64,000 bases of DNA. Origin: Thalassobacterium maritimum. Its GTDB lineage: Bacteria; Verrucomicrobiota; Verrucomicrobiia; Opitutales; Coraliomargaritaceae. Positions 27,517-38,200 of the stretch are shown here, piece by piece. Below the pieces are notes generated by a model, which searched no databases, was not told the DNA's origin, and saw only the letters and a program-made list of their open reading frames with translations. The stretch lies in the NCBI RefSeq assembly GCF_031127805.1, contig NZ_JARXHW010000005.1, positions 1-64,000 of the forward strand. The letters are read 5' to 3'. Each line of letters opens with the position of its first letter. Position 1 is the stretch's first letter. The translations under genes and the position numbers were made by a program.

Positions 27517-29889
27517 GTGAAGAAATCGAAACAGTTATTAATTTCGCTCGGGCTGATTGCGCTTTCGGTGGTGCTTTGGCTGTTGCTGATGCTATCGGGG
27601 GTTTTAGATGGGCTGGAGCAGGAAACGCTGCGCTGGCGCTATTTGGCTCGTGGGGAGATCGAATCGAGTGCGCCTGTGGTTTATGTCGATTTGGATGCTG
27701 AGACGGTTTCTTATATGGGGGATCGTCCTTGGGATCGGCGTGAGTTTGGGGTGTTGCTGCATGCTCTGCTTGGAGTGGGTGGAGCGAAGACCGCCAGTGT
27801 GGATATCATACTGTCAAAGTATGGTGGTGGTGCGCTACTTGATTGGGAACGTGCGCGTAAGGGGGACAGTTTTTTGGGCAAGGTCGTTGCGGCCTACGAG
27901 GATCGTATCGTGCTCGCTGCAGCTTATACCGGAGTGGTGTCATCTATCACCCAAGAAGCGGCTCTGTTGCCTATGATCCGTGACGGCGACTACGATCCAG
28001 AGATGTCGCCTTTCCCTGAGGCGCCCACATATCCGATTGTTGATTTCAATGTGGGGCGTCTGGCCTTGGCCAATGTCGATGAAACCCTGAGTGGGGGCGT
28101 GGTGCCGTATTATGTGCCAAGCTTTGTTGGGTTAAATAGCGCGCGCTATAGCTTCCATTTAGTCGATGGAGCGATGCGTGACAAAATGGATTTCATGAAT
28201 GAGCCGTATTCCGAAGTGGTGGGCGATGAAGTTGTACTGACTGATTTGGACGGCTTTTCCACATATTCGGTACCTTTGCAGAGTGAAATGACGATTTTTA
28301 CGCTTGGTCTAGAAACTTTCTTGGCTGCACATGAATTAGATGAAGACGCAGTAGAAATTAGTCCTGACACGCTCACGATTCGACGTGCAGGTGAGGTCTT
28401 TAGACAGATCCCTTTGGTGCAGCAGCAGTCGATCGAAGTGAATTGGTTTGAAGGTTGGGAGATCTCGGGCGATGAGGATCATGTCAGTATGCAAGCAGTA
28501 TTGCGCAACGCGCATGCCTTATCGGAAGCTGCCTCAGCGCAGGATACAGTCAAAGTCGCGGAGTTGGAGAAGTGGTTTGAGCGTTTTCGGGACAAGGTCA
28601 TTTTTGTGGGTCCGGTGGATCCACAGTTAAAAGATATTTCGCCGACTCCGTTTAATCGTGAGCCAGTGCCTAAGGTCGGGCTACATGCAAATCTCTATCG
28701 TACTATCGCGGATGAAGCATATATCACACGCGCGGATTCCGGGCTTTGTATTGCGATCGTGTGTTTGCTACCCTTGTTGGTTTGCATGCTCGCCTTGAAT
28801 CGTGGCAGCTTGCGCTTGCTGTCCTTGCTGTTGCTACTCGCATATGGCGGTTGTGTGTTTTTTGCCTTTGCGCAGTTTAATTGGATCTTGCCCATGATTG
28901 TGCCGATAGGCTCGTCTTTGACTGCGGTGGTTTCTGTGGTATTGCTCAAGCTCGGTTCAGAGGAGTGGCAACGGCGTCGCATCAAGGCACTCTTTGGCGC
29001 CTATGTTGCACCGAAGCTGGTAGATGAAATGGTGGAGTCGAATCAGGACCCGCAACTCGGTGGCACCGATACGGAAATTACTGCGCTGTTCTCTGATGTG
29101 GAAGGCTTCTCTGCACTTTCCGAGGAGCTCACTCCGCACCAACTGGTTTCTTTGATGAACGAATATTTAGGAGCCATGACGGAGGTCTTCCAGCTTCAGT
29201 CTGGCACCTTGGATAAATACATCGGTGATGCAATTGTGACTATGTTTGGCATGCCAGTGCCTGTGACGGATCATGCATCGCGCGCCTGCAACGCCGCGAT
29301 TGAAATGCAGGCATGCCACGCTGCCCTGCGAGAGAAATGGGCAGACTCTGGCGAATGGCCGGAGAGTGTGCGGCATATGCGCACACGTATCGGTGTGAAC
29401 ACGGGGCGCGCCGTCATTGGCAATATGGGCAGTGAGATGCGCTTCAATTATACGATGATGGGGGATTCGGTGAACCTCGCTGCTCGCTGCGAAAGTGGGG
29501 CAAAGATCTACGGTGTGTATACTATGGTCACTGAAAACACCTTGCAGGCTGCACTGGCCGAAGGCGCCGAGCTCAATTATCGTAAGCTGGACCGTGTGGT
29601 CGTGAAGGGGCGTCGTCAACCAGTCGAGCTCTATGAACTCTGGGACTCCTCGGTGTCAGCAGGCCAGAGCTCTGCGTGCCGGGCTGCTTATGAGGCTGCC
29701 TTGGAGCTCTATTTTAAAGCTGATTGGGCCGCCGCCTTGCAAGGTTTTGAGGCGTCCGAGGCTGATGAGCCGTTTAAGGCTTTTGCGCCGACGACGCCTT
29801 CTGCGGTTCTCGCGGCGCGTTGTCGCCAGTTCCTAGAGACAGGAGCTCCCGCCGGTTGGAACGGTGCCTACGTGATGACCTCGAAGTAG
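27517..29889 (+). CDS. CHASE2-domain adenylate cyclase (class III)
   Basis: 790 residues from GTG 27517. One N-terminal helix, a periplasmic CHASE2 domain (about 30-400; DLDAETVSYMGDRPWDRREF, SVDIILSKYGG, FVGPVDPQLKDISPTPF), three membrane helices (about 408-485) and a class III cyclase domain from about 520. Metal Asp residues are in LFSDVEGFS and YIGDAIVTMF; the adenine-selecting Lys (DKYIGDA) and Asp (MMGDSVN) and the Asn/Arg of SVNLAARCE are present, so activity and ATP preference are expected. It probably turns an extracytoplasmic signal into cAMP. Confidence 0.92.
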   Translation: MKKSKQLLISLGLIALSVVLWLLLMLSGVLDGLEQETLRWRYLARGEIESSAPVVYVDLDAETVSYMGDRPWDRREFGVLLHALLGVGGAKTASVDIILSKYGGGALLDWERARKGDSFLGKVVAAYEDRIVLAAAYTGVVSSITQEAALLPMIRDGDYDPEMSPFPEAPTYPIVDFNVGRLALANVDETLSGGVVPYYVPSFVGLNSARYSFHLVDGAMRDKMDFMNEPYSEVVGDEVVLTDLDGFSTYSVPLQSEMTIFTLGLETFLAAHELDEDAVEISPDTLTIRRAGEVFRQIPLVQQQSIEVNWFEGWEISGDEDHVSMQAVLRNAHALSEAASAQDTVKVAELEKWFERFRDKVIFVGPVDPQLKDISPTPFNREPVPKVGLHANLYRTIADEAYITRADSGLCIAIVCLLPLLVCMLALNRGSLRLLSLLLLLAYGGCVFFAFAQFNWILPMIVPIGSSLTAVVSVVLLKLGSEEWQRRRIKALFGAYVAPKLVDEMVESNQDPQLGGTDTEITALFSDVEGFSALSEELTPHQLVSLMNEYLGAMTEVFQLQSGTLDKYIGDAIVTMFGMPVPVTDHASRACNAAIEMQACHAALREKWADSGEWPESVRHMRTRIGVNTGRAVIGNMGSEMRFNYTMMGDSVNLAARCESGAKIYGVYTMVTENTLQAALAEGAELNYRKLDRVVVKGRRQPVELYELWDSSVSAGQSSACRAAYEAALELYFKADWAAALQGFEASEADEPFKAFAPTTPSAVLAARCRQFLETGAPAGWNGAYVMTSK

Positions 29890-29906
29890 CTCGTCGTTTT
29901 ACGTCG

Positions 29907-30227
29907 CTAGTAGCTGCGCATTGCAGGGTCAACATCGCTCGCCCAAGCGTGAATGCCGCCGCTCAGGTTAATCGTATTCTCAAAGCCCTTTGCTGCCAAA
30001 AATTGTATGACGTTCATGCTACGCATGCCGTGGTGACATAATACGACTAGTGGCACATCCTTAGGTAGCGCCGTATGCCGCTCTGGGATTTCGCCCATCG
30101 GGATATGCAGTGCGCCCTCAATCCGGCAAATTGCCAGTTCGGAGTCTTCGCGCACGTCGAGAAAGACTGCTTCGGGATTGTTTTCGCGTAAAATTGCCGC
30201 TTCGCTCGCACTGATTTCCTTGTTCAT
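29907..30227 (-). CDS. Single-domain rhodanese-like sulfurtransferase
   Basis: 106 residues, one rhodanese domain. FLDVREDSELAICRIEGALHIPMGEI is the CH2A region and the active Cys is in VLCHHGMRSMNV (near residue 64), the loop type seen in GlpE/MoeZ-like enzymes. It may move sulfane sulfur; substrate unknown. It is divergent from kdsB, with only 12 bases to the first possible kdsB ATG, so the two promoters must overlap coding sequence. Confidence 0.9.
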   Translation of the reverse strand: MNKEISASEAAILRENNPEAVFLDVREDSELAICRIEGALHIPMGEIPERHTALPKDVPLVVLCHHGMRSMNVIQFLAAKGFENTINLSGGIHAWASDVDPAMRSY

Positions 30228-30257
30228 TTGTGATCTTTCATGATGATGCTTGGATAT

Positions 30258-31010
30258 ATGTCAAAGACAGCTTCTATAATTGTGCCTGCTCGACTCGCTT
30301 CGACGCGTTTCCCCGCAAAACTTCTGCACCTGGTCCGTGGAAAGCCCATCATTTTGTGGACGGCCGAACGTATTCGTGCGGTCGCGCCAGAGTTTCCGCT
30401 CTACTTCGCGGTGGATGACGATGCCTTGGAGCGTTGCCTGAGTGAGGCGGGCTTCAATGCGGTGCGCACGCGAGCAGATCACCCCAGCGGGACCGACCGC
30501 TTGGCGGAGGCCAATGCCATCGTGGGCGCCCCTGCGGTGATCAACGTGCAAGGTGACGAGCCGCTTGTCACTGGCGAGCAGATTCGAGCGCTGGCTGCGG
30601 GGCTCGAGGGCGAGGCCGCCATGTCGACCTTGGCGGTGCCCTTTGAGCGAGCGCAGGATTTTGCCAATCCGAATCAAGTTAAAGTCGTGCGCGACCGCGC
30701 TGGCTATGCACTCTATTTCTCCCGTTCGCCCATCCCTTTTGCTCGCGATTGTGCCGCTCAAGTAGATGCCACATGGTTGGCGCAGAACCCTTGTTACCGT
30801 CATCTTGGCTTGTATGCTTATAAGGCAGATTTCCTGAGTGCATTTTCAGGTCTGGAGCCCGGCTTTTTGGAAAATATCGAAAAGCTCGAACAACTGCGTG
30901 CAATGGAACATGGCTATCGCATCCATGTGGGCATTACTGACCAAGCCACTATCGGTATTGATACACCGGAGGATGTGGGCGAGTTCGAAGCACGCCTGCC
31001 TGCCGAGTGA
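30258..31010 (+). CDS. kdsB: 3-deoxy-manno-octulosonate cytidylyltransferase
   Basis: About 250 residues. ASIIVPARLASTRFPAKLL is the nucleotide-binding start, with RTRADHPSGTDRLAEA, VQGDEPLV and the C-terminal GIDTPEDVGEFEA. It makes CMP-Kdo for lipid A/LPS. Start at 30258 (MSKTASII) is preferred because homology begins there; three in-frame ATGs at 30240-30246 are alternatives and none has a clear Shine-Dalgarno. kdsD, two steps earlier in the pathway, is at 42139. Confidence 0.94.
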   Translation: MSKTASIIVPARLASTRFPAKLLHLVRGKPIILWTAERIRAVAPEFPLYFAVDDDALERCLSEAGFNAVRTRADHPSGTDRLAEANAIVGAPAVINVQGDEPLVTGEQIRALAAGLEGEAAMSTLAVPFERAQDFANPNQVKVVRDRAGYALYFSRSPIPFARDCAAQVDATWLAQNPCYRHLGLYAYKADFLSAFSGLEPGFLENIEKLEQLRAMEHGYRIHVGITDQATIGIDTPEDVGEFEARLPAE

Positions 31011-31059
31011 CACACTTGCCTGCTTGACAAAGCCGCCGACTCACAGCCGTATTTAAGCT

Positions 31060-32283
31060 ATGCAAACTGCTCCTTCAGAACTCGAAGTCGATCCACTTAA
31101 CCTCCCCGATGCTCGCGGTCACTTCGGGCCCTACGGAGGCATGTATGTGCCCGAGACTTTAATGACCCCGCTCTTCGAGCTGACCGAGGCCTATGAGGCC
31201 GCGCGTAAAGACCCTGAGTTTCAACAGGAGCTGGATTTTCAGTTGCGTGAGTTCGCGGGGCGCCCGACCAATCTTTATTTTGCCGACCGCCTGACAGAAC
31301 ACTGCGGTGGGGCTAAGATTTACTTGAAGCGCGAAGATTTACTGCACACCGGCGCCCATAAAATCAATAACGCGCTGGGGCAGGCCCTATTGGCCAAGCG
31401 TATGGGCAAAAAGCGTATTATCGCCGAGACGGGGGCGGGGCAGCACGGTATCGCAACGGCCGCGATGTGTGCTAAGATGGGCTTCGAATGCGTCATTTAT
31501 ATGGGCGAGGAAGATATGCGCCGTCAATCGCTCAATGTCTACCGTATGCGCCTTTGCGGGGCGGAGGTGCGCGGCGTTTCCGCTGGGCAAAAGACGCTCA
31601 AGGAGGCCGTAAACGAAGCCATGCGTGATTGGGTCACGAATATTCGCACCACTCACTACATTATCGGTTCCGCGCTTGGCTCGCACCCATTCCCGATGAT
31701 GGTGCGCGACTTCCATCGTGTGATCGGTGAGGAGTGCCGTCGCCAAATTATGGAAAAAGAAGGTCGTCTACCCGACGAAGTGGCTGCCTGTGTCGGCGGT
31801 GGCTCCAACGCGATCGGTATCTTTTTTGCCTTTCTTAAAGATCTCAATGTGCGCCTGACTGGTGTTGAAGCCGGTGGTCGCGAAATCAAGCGTGGGCATC
31901 ACGCGGCCCGTTTCGAAGGTGGCCAGCTGGGCGTTTTGCAGGGCGCCAAGACCTGGATTTTGCAGAGCCCCGAGGGGCAAATCGATCTGACTCACTCCGT
32001 CTCTGCGGGCCTCGATTACGCCGCAGTCGGCCCCGAGCATGCTTATTATAAGGAAAAAGGACGCATCGATTTTGGTTACGCGACCGATCAGGAGGCCTTG
32101 CAAGCGTTTCAAGATTTATGTGCGATCGAGGGCATCGTACCCGCGCTCGAATCCTCTCACGGCATCGCTTACACGATGAAGCGCGCGCGTGAAATGTCGC
32201 CGGATCAAATCATTATCGGTAACCTCAGCGGCCGTGGTGATAAGGATGTGCAAGAGGCCGCCCGCGTGTTAGGCGAAGCCTAG
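31060..32283 (+). CDS. trpB: Tryptophan synthase beta subunit
   Basis: 407 residues. The PLP lysine is in LLHTGAHKINNALGQALL; ETGAGQHG, the glycine-rich phosphate site GGGSNAIG and SAGLDYAAVGPEH are present. It condenses indole with serine to tryptophan. No trpA or other trp gene is linked, which is unusual for a TrpB1-type enzyme. A TTGACA (31024-31029) lies upstream with a poor, over-spaced TATTTA (31050-31055) just before the ATG, so a very short leader is possible. No attenuator or riboswitch is visible. Confidence 0.96.
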   Translation: MQTAPSELEVDPLNLPDARGHFGPYGGMYVPETLMTPLFELTEAYEAARKDPEFQQELDFQLREFAGRPTNLYFADRLTEHCGGAKIYLKREDLLHTGAHKINNALGQALLAKRMGKKRIIAETGAGQHGIATAAMCAKMGFECVIYMGEEDMRRQSLNVYRMRLCGAEVRGVSAGQKTLKEAVNEAMRDWVTNIRTTHYIIGSALGSHPFPMMVRDFHRVIGEECRRQIMEKEGRLPDEVAACVGGGSNAIGIFFAFLKDLNVRLTGVEAGGREIKRGHHAARFEGGQLGVLQGAKTWILQSPEGQIDLTHSVSAGLDYAAVGPEHAYYKEKGRIDFGYATDQEALQAFQDLCAIEGIVPALESSHGIAYTMKRAREMSPDQIIIGNLSGRGDKDVQEAARVLGEA

Positions 32284-32340
32284 CTCACGCTCCACGGAGG
32301 CGCGTCGTTGGTGTTTACACTCCGCTTAGCCTGATCCTGC

Positions 32341-33012
32341 TCAGCGTAGCGCGGCTTGCAGTGGACAGTGGCTGACATCGATGCGAGTGCCTCTGCGGTA
32401 GGATTCCAAGAGTCGCTTCGACTCTTGGGCCAGCATGCGACGCACTTCGCGCCGGGCTCCTTTGGCGCGCGGTATCTGCATGTGGTCGTAAGCGGTGGTC
32501 TGGTGGCGCATCCAAGCGATGGTGGCGGCTTCCGCACGCTGCTCAATCGGGATGCGTTTAGTGCGCGCGACGGTGCCACTGCCGACAGGTGTGGCGTGGG
32601 CCGCAATCAATACGCTCAAGCGCTTGGCCAGAAGTTCATAGCGTGGGTGGAAGTTGAGGTAATCGCGCAGAGCCTGAGTAAAGTCCTCATTATACACGAC
32701 CTCCGCTTGGGCGCGACGGGCGCGGCCCGCCTCCAGTTTCTGAGTGTAAGCGGGGTCTGCTTTTTCCAGCTTGCGCGCGGCTTGCAGTGCTTCGATTCGG
32801 TGCGCGGGCGCCCAGATGCCGTGTGGAAATTCCTTGCGCCCCTTCTTTTCTTTGACCGTCCAAGAAGGGCCGTCCTGCTTGATGCGCCGGCTCAGTGCGG
32901 CATCACCGGGCGGTAATAATGCCCAGCCGGCAGGCACCGCGAGAAGTTCTCCCTGGCAGCTAAAGACGTGGCCCGGCTTGGGGCAGGGGCGGACGATTTG
33001 TGATTCAGGCAT
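32341..33012 (-). CDS. DUF2293 domain protein
   Basis: About 223 residues from the ATG at 33012, 8 bases past the rsmB stop. N-terminal part has Cys residues (VRPCPKPGH, FSCQGELL) and WALLPPGDAALSRRI; the C-terminal region (YELLAKRLSVLIAAHATPVGSGTVARTKRIPIEQRAEAA then IAWMRHQTTAYD) is the DUF2293 signature. Function unknown. Rich in Arg and Lys, so nucleic-acid binding is possible. It is co-transcribed with rsmB and converges on trpB. Confidence 0.75.
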   Translation of the reverse strand: MPESQIVRPCPKPGHVFSCQGELLAVPAGWALLPPGDAALSRRIKQDGPSWTVKEKKGRKEFPHGIWAPAHRIEALQAARKLEKADPAYTQKLEAGRARRAQAEVVYNEDFTQALRDYLNFHPRYELLAKRLSVLIAAHATPVGSGTVARTKRIPIEQRAEAATIAWMRHQTTAYDHMQIPRAKGARREVRRMLAQESKRLLESYRRGTRIDVSHCPLQAALR

Positions 33013-33020
33013 AGGGCTTG

Positions 33021-34313
33021 TTAGGCTTTGCGGCGGAGCAGAAATGCGCCCGCGCCGTCGTGACCAGTCTTCCACGGGAGACTGATCGCCGTGTCGACGA
33101 GTTCAAATTTCTGTCCGGATTTGCTCTTAAGGAATTGCTCGATGACTTCGCTGTTTTCGGCGGCCTCGATGCTGCAGGTGCTGTAAACAATGCGTCCGCG
33201 CGCTTTGACGAATCGAGCGGCGGAGTGGAGTAACTGCAGCTGAAGTTTTGCACATTGGGCGATGTCCTTCGGTCTCAGGCGCCATTTGACGTCGGTCCTG
33301 CGTTGGATTACGCCCGTGTTCGAGCAAGGCGCGTCCAGCATGACTGCGTCATATGCAATGGGCAGCGCCTGGGCCTGAAAGGTCGCCGCTTCCAATTCCA
33401 ATAAGTCCGATTCGATGATCGCGCAGTTTAAGTCTGTCGAGCGTAGCGTGGATAAGTTGGCTTCGAGCCGAGCGATGCGATTGCCTGGCAGGTCGACGGC
33501 CACGATCTGCCCCTTGCCAGTCATAGCGTGCGCCATGTCGTAGGCCTTGCCGCCCGGAGCGGCGCAGAGGTCGAGCACTGACTCACCAGCCTGCGGCGCA
33601 AGTAGGGCCGGGGCGAGACGCGTGGACGGGTCTTTGATATAGGCGTTGCCCTTATTTAGCAGCGGGTGTAGGTCCTCCTGCCAAGACAGTTTCGGTGTGA
33701 TGCGGTAAAACTGTGGCCAATCCGTGGCTTCCAGCCCTGCAGGCTTTTGGATCGAGTCGTCGTAGATCTTGAGATAGGTGGCTGGAATGCCCTGGTCCCA
33801 TTCCAGCAGCTGTAAATAGCTTTGGGGAAACTCTCGTTTCCAATGCGAGACCAGCCACTCCGGATGACTATAAAAAGCCGCAGGTGCTGCTTCGGCGTCA
33901 ATCCGAGCCAGCGCCTCCGGTAATTTACGTAGCACCGCGTTTAAGAAGCCTTGCTCAAAGCGATTCACCAGTTGCTTGCTGCGCTCCACCGCGTGGTGGA
34001 TGATTTTTGGGTGCTTCTCCGCGTCGGCGGCCAGCAGTTCGTAGCCCGATACCAGCAAGATCGCTTCCACGCCAGGCTTTGCCTTTTTGCGTAATAGCCC
34101 CTTCAGTGCCGCCTTGCTGCGGTGCCCATGGCGAAGCGCCCCTAAAAAAAGTGATTGGCAGGCAGCGCGCCGATCTCCTATAAATTCTGTAGGTAGTTCG
34201 TCCAACAATTGGTCGGCCTTTCGGTCACCTGACAGATATGCTTCTGTCAAGTGTACAGCAGCATCCCAGCCTGTTGTGGACTTTCTGGATAAGCTAAACT
34301 TAATACTTCTCAT
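33021..34313 (-). CDS. rsmB: RsmB-like 16S rRNA (cytosine-C5) methyltransferase
   Basis: About 430 residues from ATG 34313 (MRSIKFSLSRK); the upstream 16 codons enter the greA leader. An N-terminal NusB-like helical domain (AACQSLFLGALRHGH) is followed by a Nol1/Nop2/Sun catalytic domain: VLDLCAAPGGKAYDMA for SAM, LDAPCSNTGVIQR (PC motif) and YSTCSIEAAEN (catalytic TCS motif). It methylates rRNA cytosines. Divergent from greA with 53 bases between the starts. Confidence 0.92.
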   Translation of the reverse strand: MRSIKFSLSRKSTTGWDAAVHLTEAYLSGDRKADQLLDELPTEFIGDRRAACQSLFLGALRHGHRSKAALKGLLRKKAKPGVEAILLVSGYELLAADAEKHPKIIHHAVERSKQLVNRFEQGFLNAVLRKLPEALARIDAEAAPAAFYSHPEWLVSHWKREFPQSYLQLLEWDQGIPATYLKIYDDSIQKPAGLEATDWPQFYRITPKLSWQEDLHPLLNKGNAYIKDPSTRLAPALLAPQAGESVLDLCAAPGGKAYDMAHAMTGKGQIVAVDLPGNRIARLEANLSTLRSTDLNCAIIESDLLELEAATFQAQALPIAYDAVMLDAPCSNTGVIQRRTDVKWRLRPKDIAQCAKLQLQLLHSAARFVKARGRIVYSTCSIEAAENSEVIEQFLKSKSGQKFELVDTAISLPWKTGHDGAGAFLLRRKA

Positions 34314-34366
34314 TGGCGCGGAAACTGTCCATAGTGGATAGTTTACGACTAAGACAAGCAATCATT

Positions 34367-36226
<1,860 letters not shown>

Positions 36227-36248
36227 GTCGAGTCTCCAATTTAGAATC

Positions 36249-36282
36249 AAGGCGCTCCCATCGTGGGGGCGCCTTTTTTTTT
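36249..36282 (+). terminator. Terminator of greA
   Basis: 12-bp stem with one G-U pair: 36249-36260 (AAGGCGCTCCCA) with 36264-36275 around TCG, followed by nine or more T. It begins 23 bases after the greA stop. Confidence 0.95.
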
Positions 36283-36368
36283 GTGCGTCTGGCAGGGCGG
36301 ACCTAAGCCGCTTCTAAGAATATATGATCTATAAGCTTGGCCTTTGCGTCGCCTCGAAATTTTGCTTC

Positions 36369-36437
36369 CCTGCGTCGCCTTCGGCTATGCAGGAAACAGT
36401 CGGGCAGCGATCGGCATCGCCCCGGTTCCGAGAACCG
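36369..36437. repeat. Two small palindromes between greA and pilC
   Basis: The first (36369-36393) pairs CCTGCGT-C-GCC with GGC-T-ATGCAGG around TTC, a 10-bp stem with one mismatch. The second (36423-36437) is CGGTTC-CGA-GAACCG. Neither is followed by a T-run. The rest of 36284-36559 is AT-rich with no gene that I can support. The first has the imperfect-palindrome form of REP-like elements. Confidence 0.45.
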
Positions 36438-36559
36438 AGGTCATAAAAGATATATAATTAGGGCCGAACTTTTTTTGAATTGATATTAAAGGAGCGAGCT
36501 TCTGATGAAAATTGATACAAGTTCGCTGAATGCGCTGGGCGGGTGTGATCCTTTTGGGG

Positions 36560-37711
36560 TTAGCCGCCGGCGACGCTGGAGAGCTGGAAGATGGGTAAGA
36601 ACATGGCCATCACGATGCCGCCGATTACGACCCCGAGGAAGGTGATCAATAAGGGCTCCATTAAAGAGGTGAGTGCTTTGACTAAGGTGTCGACTTCCGC
36701 ATCGTAGAAGTCGGCGACTTTGACTAGCATGCCGTCGACGTTACCGGTTTGTTCGCCTGCGCGGCTCATGTGTTTCACCATCGGGGGAAAGTAGGGGTCG
36801 TTGGCGACCACGTCGGAAACTTGGCCACCCTCGCTGATGTGGCGGGATATGTTCTTACAGGCGGTTTGGATGAAAGTGTTGCCAGCTGCTGCCGAGACAA
36901 TGTCCAAGGTCTTTAAGATCGGCACGCCCGAGCGCATTAGGATGGCGTAGGTGCGGCAAAAGCGCGATAGGCTGACTTTGCGCATGAGTTCACCGATGAC
37001 AGGTATTTTTAAGATGAATTTATCGGAGGCTTTTTTACCCTTAGGTGTCGCGACGAAGCGTTTAATGAGCCAGACCGCGCCAGCTATGCCCGCGATGATG
37101 AGTAGAATGTAAGACTTTAGAAAGTTACTGAGCCCAATTAGGAACTGTGTGGGCTTGGGGAGTTCGGCATCAAAGTCGCTGAACATGTCAGCGAAGACGG
37201 GGATCACGAAGACCAATAGCACGTTCACTAGGATGATTGCTAAACTGATGACGACTGCGGGGTAGACGAGGGCCCCTTTGACTTGCTTGATGAGTTTAAC
37301 CGTCTCTTCGAAGTAGCTGGAGGTCTTTTCTAGGATTTCAGCTAGACTGCCGCTGGCTTCACCAGCTTCGACCATGGAGACGAAAAGGTTGGGGAAGGCG
37401 CGAGGATAGCTCGAGCAGGCCTCGGAGAAGGCGCGGCCTGCGGATACGTCATTTTTAACGTTGCGAATGATGATTTGGAAGACGGGATTCTCTGTTTGTT
37501 CTTCGAGCGCTTCCAGTGCGCCTACCAGCGGTAGGCCAGCTTCCAGCATGGCTGCGAGCTGTTGTGTGAAGATCGTTAACTCCATGAGCTTGATCTTCTT
37601 GCGCTTCGCTTGCTTTTCGTATGACTTTTGTTTGGCGAGTCGTTGGCCTTCGGCGAAGCTTTTTTTCTTCTTGGTAGAGGTGGTATTCGCCTTCGAGTTG
37701 AGTGTAGCCAT
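36560..37711 (-). CDS. Type II secretion/type IV pilus platform protein (GspF/PilC)
   Basis: 383 residues with two T2SSF domains. First: FTQQLAAMLEAGLPLVGALEALEEQ...FPNLFVSMVEAGEASGSL; second: FCRTYAILMRSGVPILKTLDIV...FPPMVKHMSRAGEQTGNVDGML. Membrane helices lie near 155-185, 205-225 and at the C-terminus. The Lys-rich N-terminal 45 residues are cytosolic. It is the inner-membrane platform on which pilin or pseudopilin assembly occurs. No other pilus gene is adjacent. Divergent from rpmH. Confidence 0.93.
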   Translation of the reverse strand: MATLNSKANTTSTKKKKSFAEGQRLAKQKSYEKQAKRKKIKLMELTIFTQQLAAMLEAGLPLVGALEALEEQTENPVFQIIIRNVKNDVSAGRAFSEACSSYPRAFPNLFVSMVEAGEASGSLAEILEKTSSYFEETVKLIKQVKGALVYPAVVISLAIILVNVLLVFVIPVFADMFSDFDAELPKPTQFLIGLSNFLKSYILLIIAGIAGAVWLIKRFVATPKGKKASDKFILKIPVIGELMRKVSLSRFCRTYAILMRSGVPILKTLDIVSAAAGNTFIQTACKNISRHISEGGQVSDVVANDPYFPPMVKHMSRAGEQTGNVDGMLVKVADFYDAEVDTLVKALTSLMEPLLITFLGVVIGGIVMAMFLPIFQLSSVAGG

Positions 37712-37903
37712 GTGCGTGGGGTCGATCTATGTGAGTGTTGTTTGCTAGATCATTCCTAAATCGTTCTTCAGATGCAAGTCCTTGGCGTGGGCTGAGCTGT
37801 TTTTGCTGAAAATTAACGAATTCTCCTCGCTTCAACGCTTGGTTTGGGGCGTGGTTGTGACTCCATTCTGGTGATTTTGACGATAAATCTCTGAGATCGC
37901 GCC

Positions 37904-37932
37904 TTGACAGTGGCGAGGGCAGAGGTTTTTCT
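37904..37932 (+). promoter_or_regulatory. Candidate rpmH promoter
   Basis: TTGACA at 37904-37909 is a perfect -35. The -10 at 17-base spacing is only TTTTCT (37927-37932), so the match is partial. It stands 33 bases ahead of the rpmH ATG. The intergenic region 37712-37964 shows no cluster of DnaA boxes. Confidence 0.42.
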
Positions 37933-37964
37933 CTCCCGCTTTTCCCATTTAGAGGCACTTTCTT

Positions 37965-38099
37965 ATGAAACCAACATATCGACCTTCCAAACTTCGTCGC
38001 GCTCGCAAATTCGGCTTCCGCGCACGTAATGCAACACACTCTGGCCGCAAGGTCTTGGCTGCGCGCCGCGCTAAGGGCCGTCATCGTCTAGCCGCATAG
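37965..38099 (+). CDS. rpmH: 50S ribosomal protein L34
   Basis: 44 residues, full length: it begins MKPTYRPSKLRRARKFGFRA and ends GRHRLAA, highly basic as expected. An AGAGG sequence lies 9 bases before the ATG, one of few Shine-Dalgarno-like sites in the window. It heads the standard rpmH-rnpA-yidD-yidC block. Confidence 0.97.
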   Translation: MKPTYRPSKLRRARKFGFRARNATHSGRKVLAARRAKGRHRLAA

Positions 38100-38200
38100 T
38101 GGTCTAGTCGTATAAAGGTCATCTTGATCTGTTGATCCTTGTGGTTGATGGGGCTTGGGCCTTGAGTGGTTAAATCATCGCGAGCGTATTATCAGAGACC

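Noticed and set aside
31011..31059. Attenuator or T-box before trpB
   Set aside because: The leader is too short and holds no Trp codon run or terminator/antiterminator pair.
36505..36642. Short plus-strand frame with a good AAGGAG site (MKIDTSSLNALGG)
   Set aside because: About 46 codons; it runs into pilC antisense with Arg/Trp-rich shadow-like sequence and has no family match.
37712..37964. Chromosome origin next to rpmH
   Set aside because: rpmH is often near oriC/dnaA, but no cluster of DnaA boxes and no dnaA or dnaN gene is visible.
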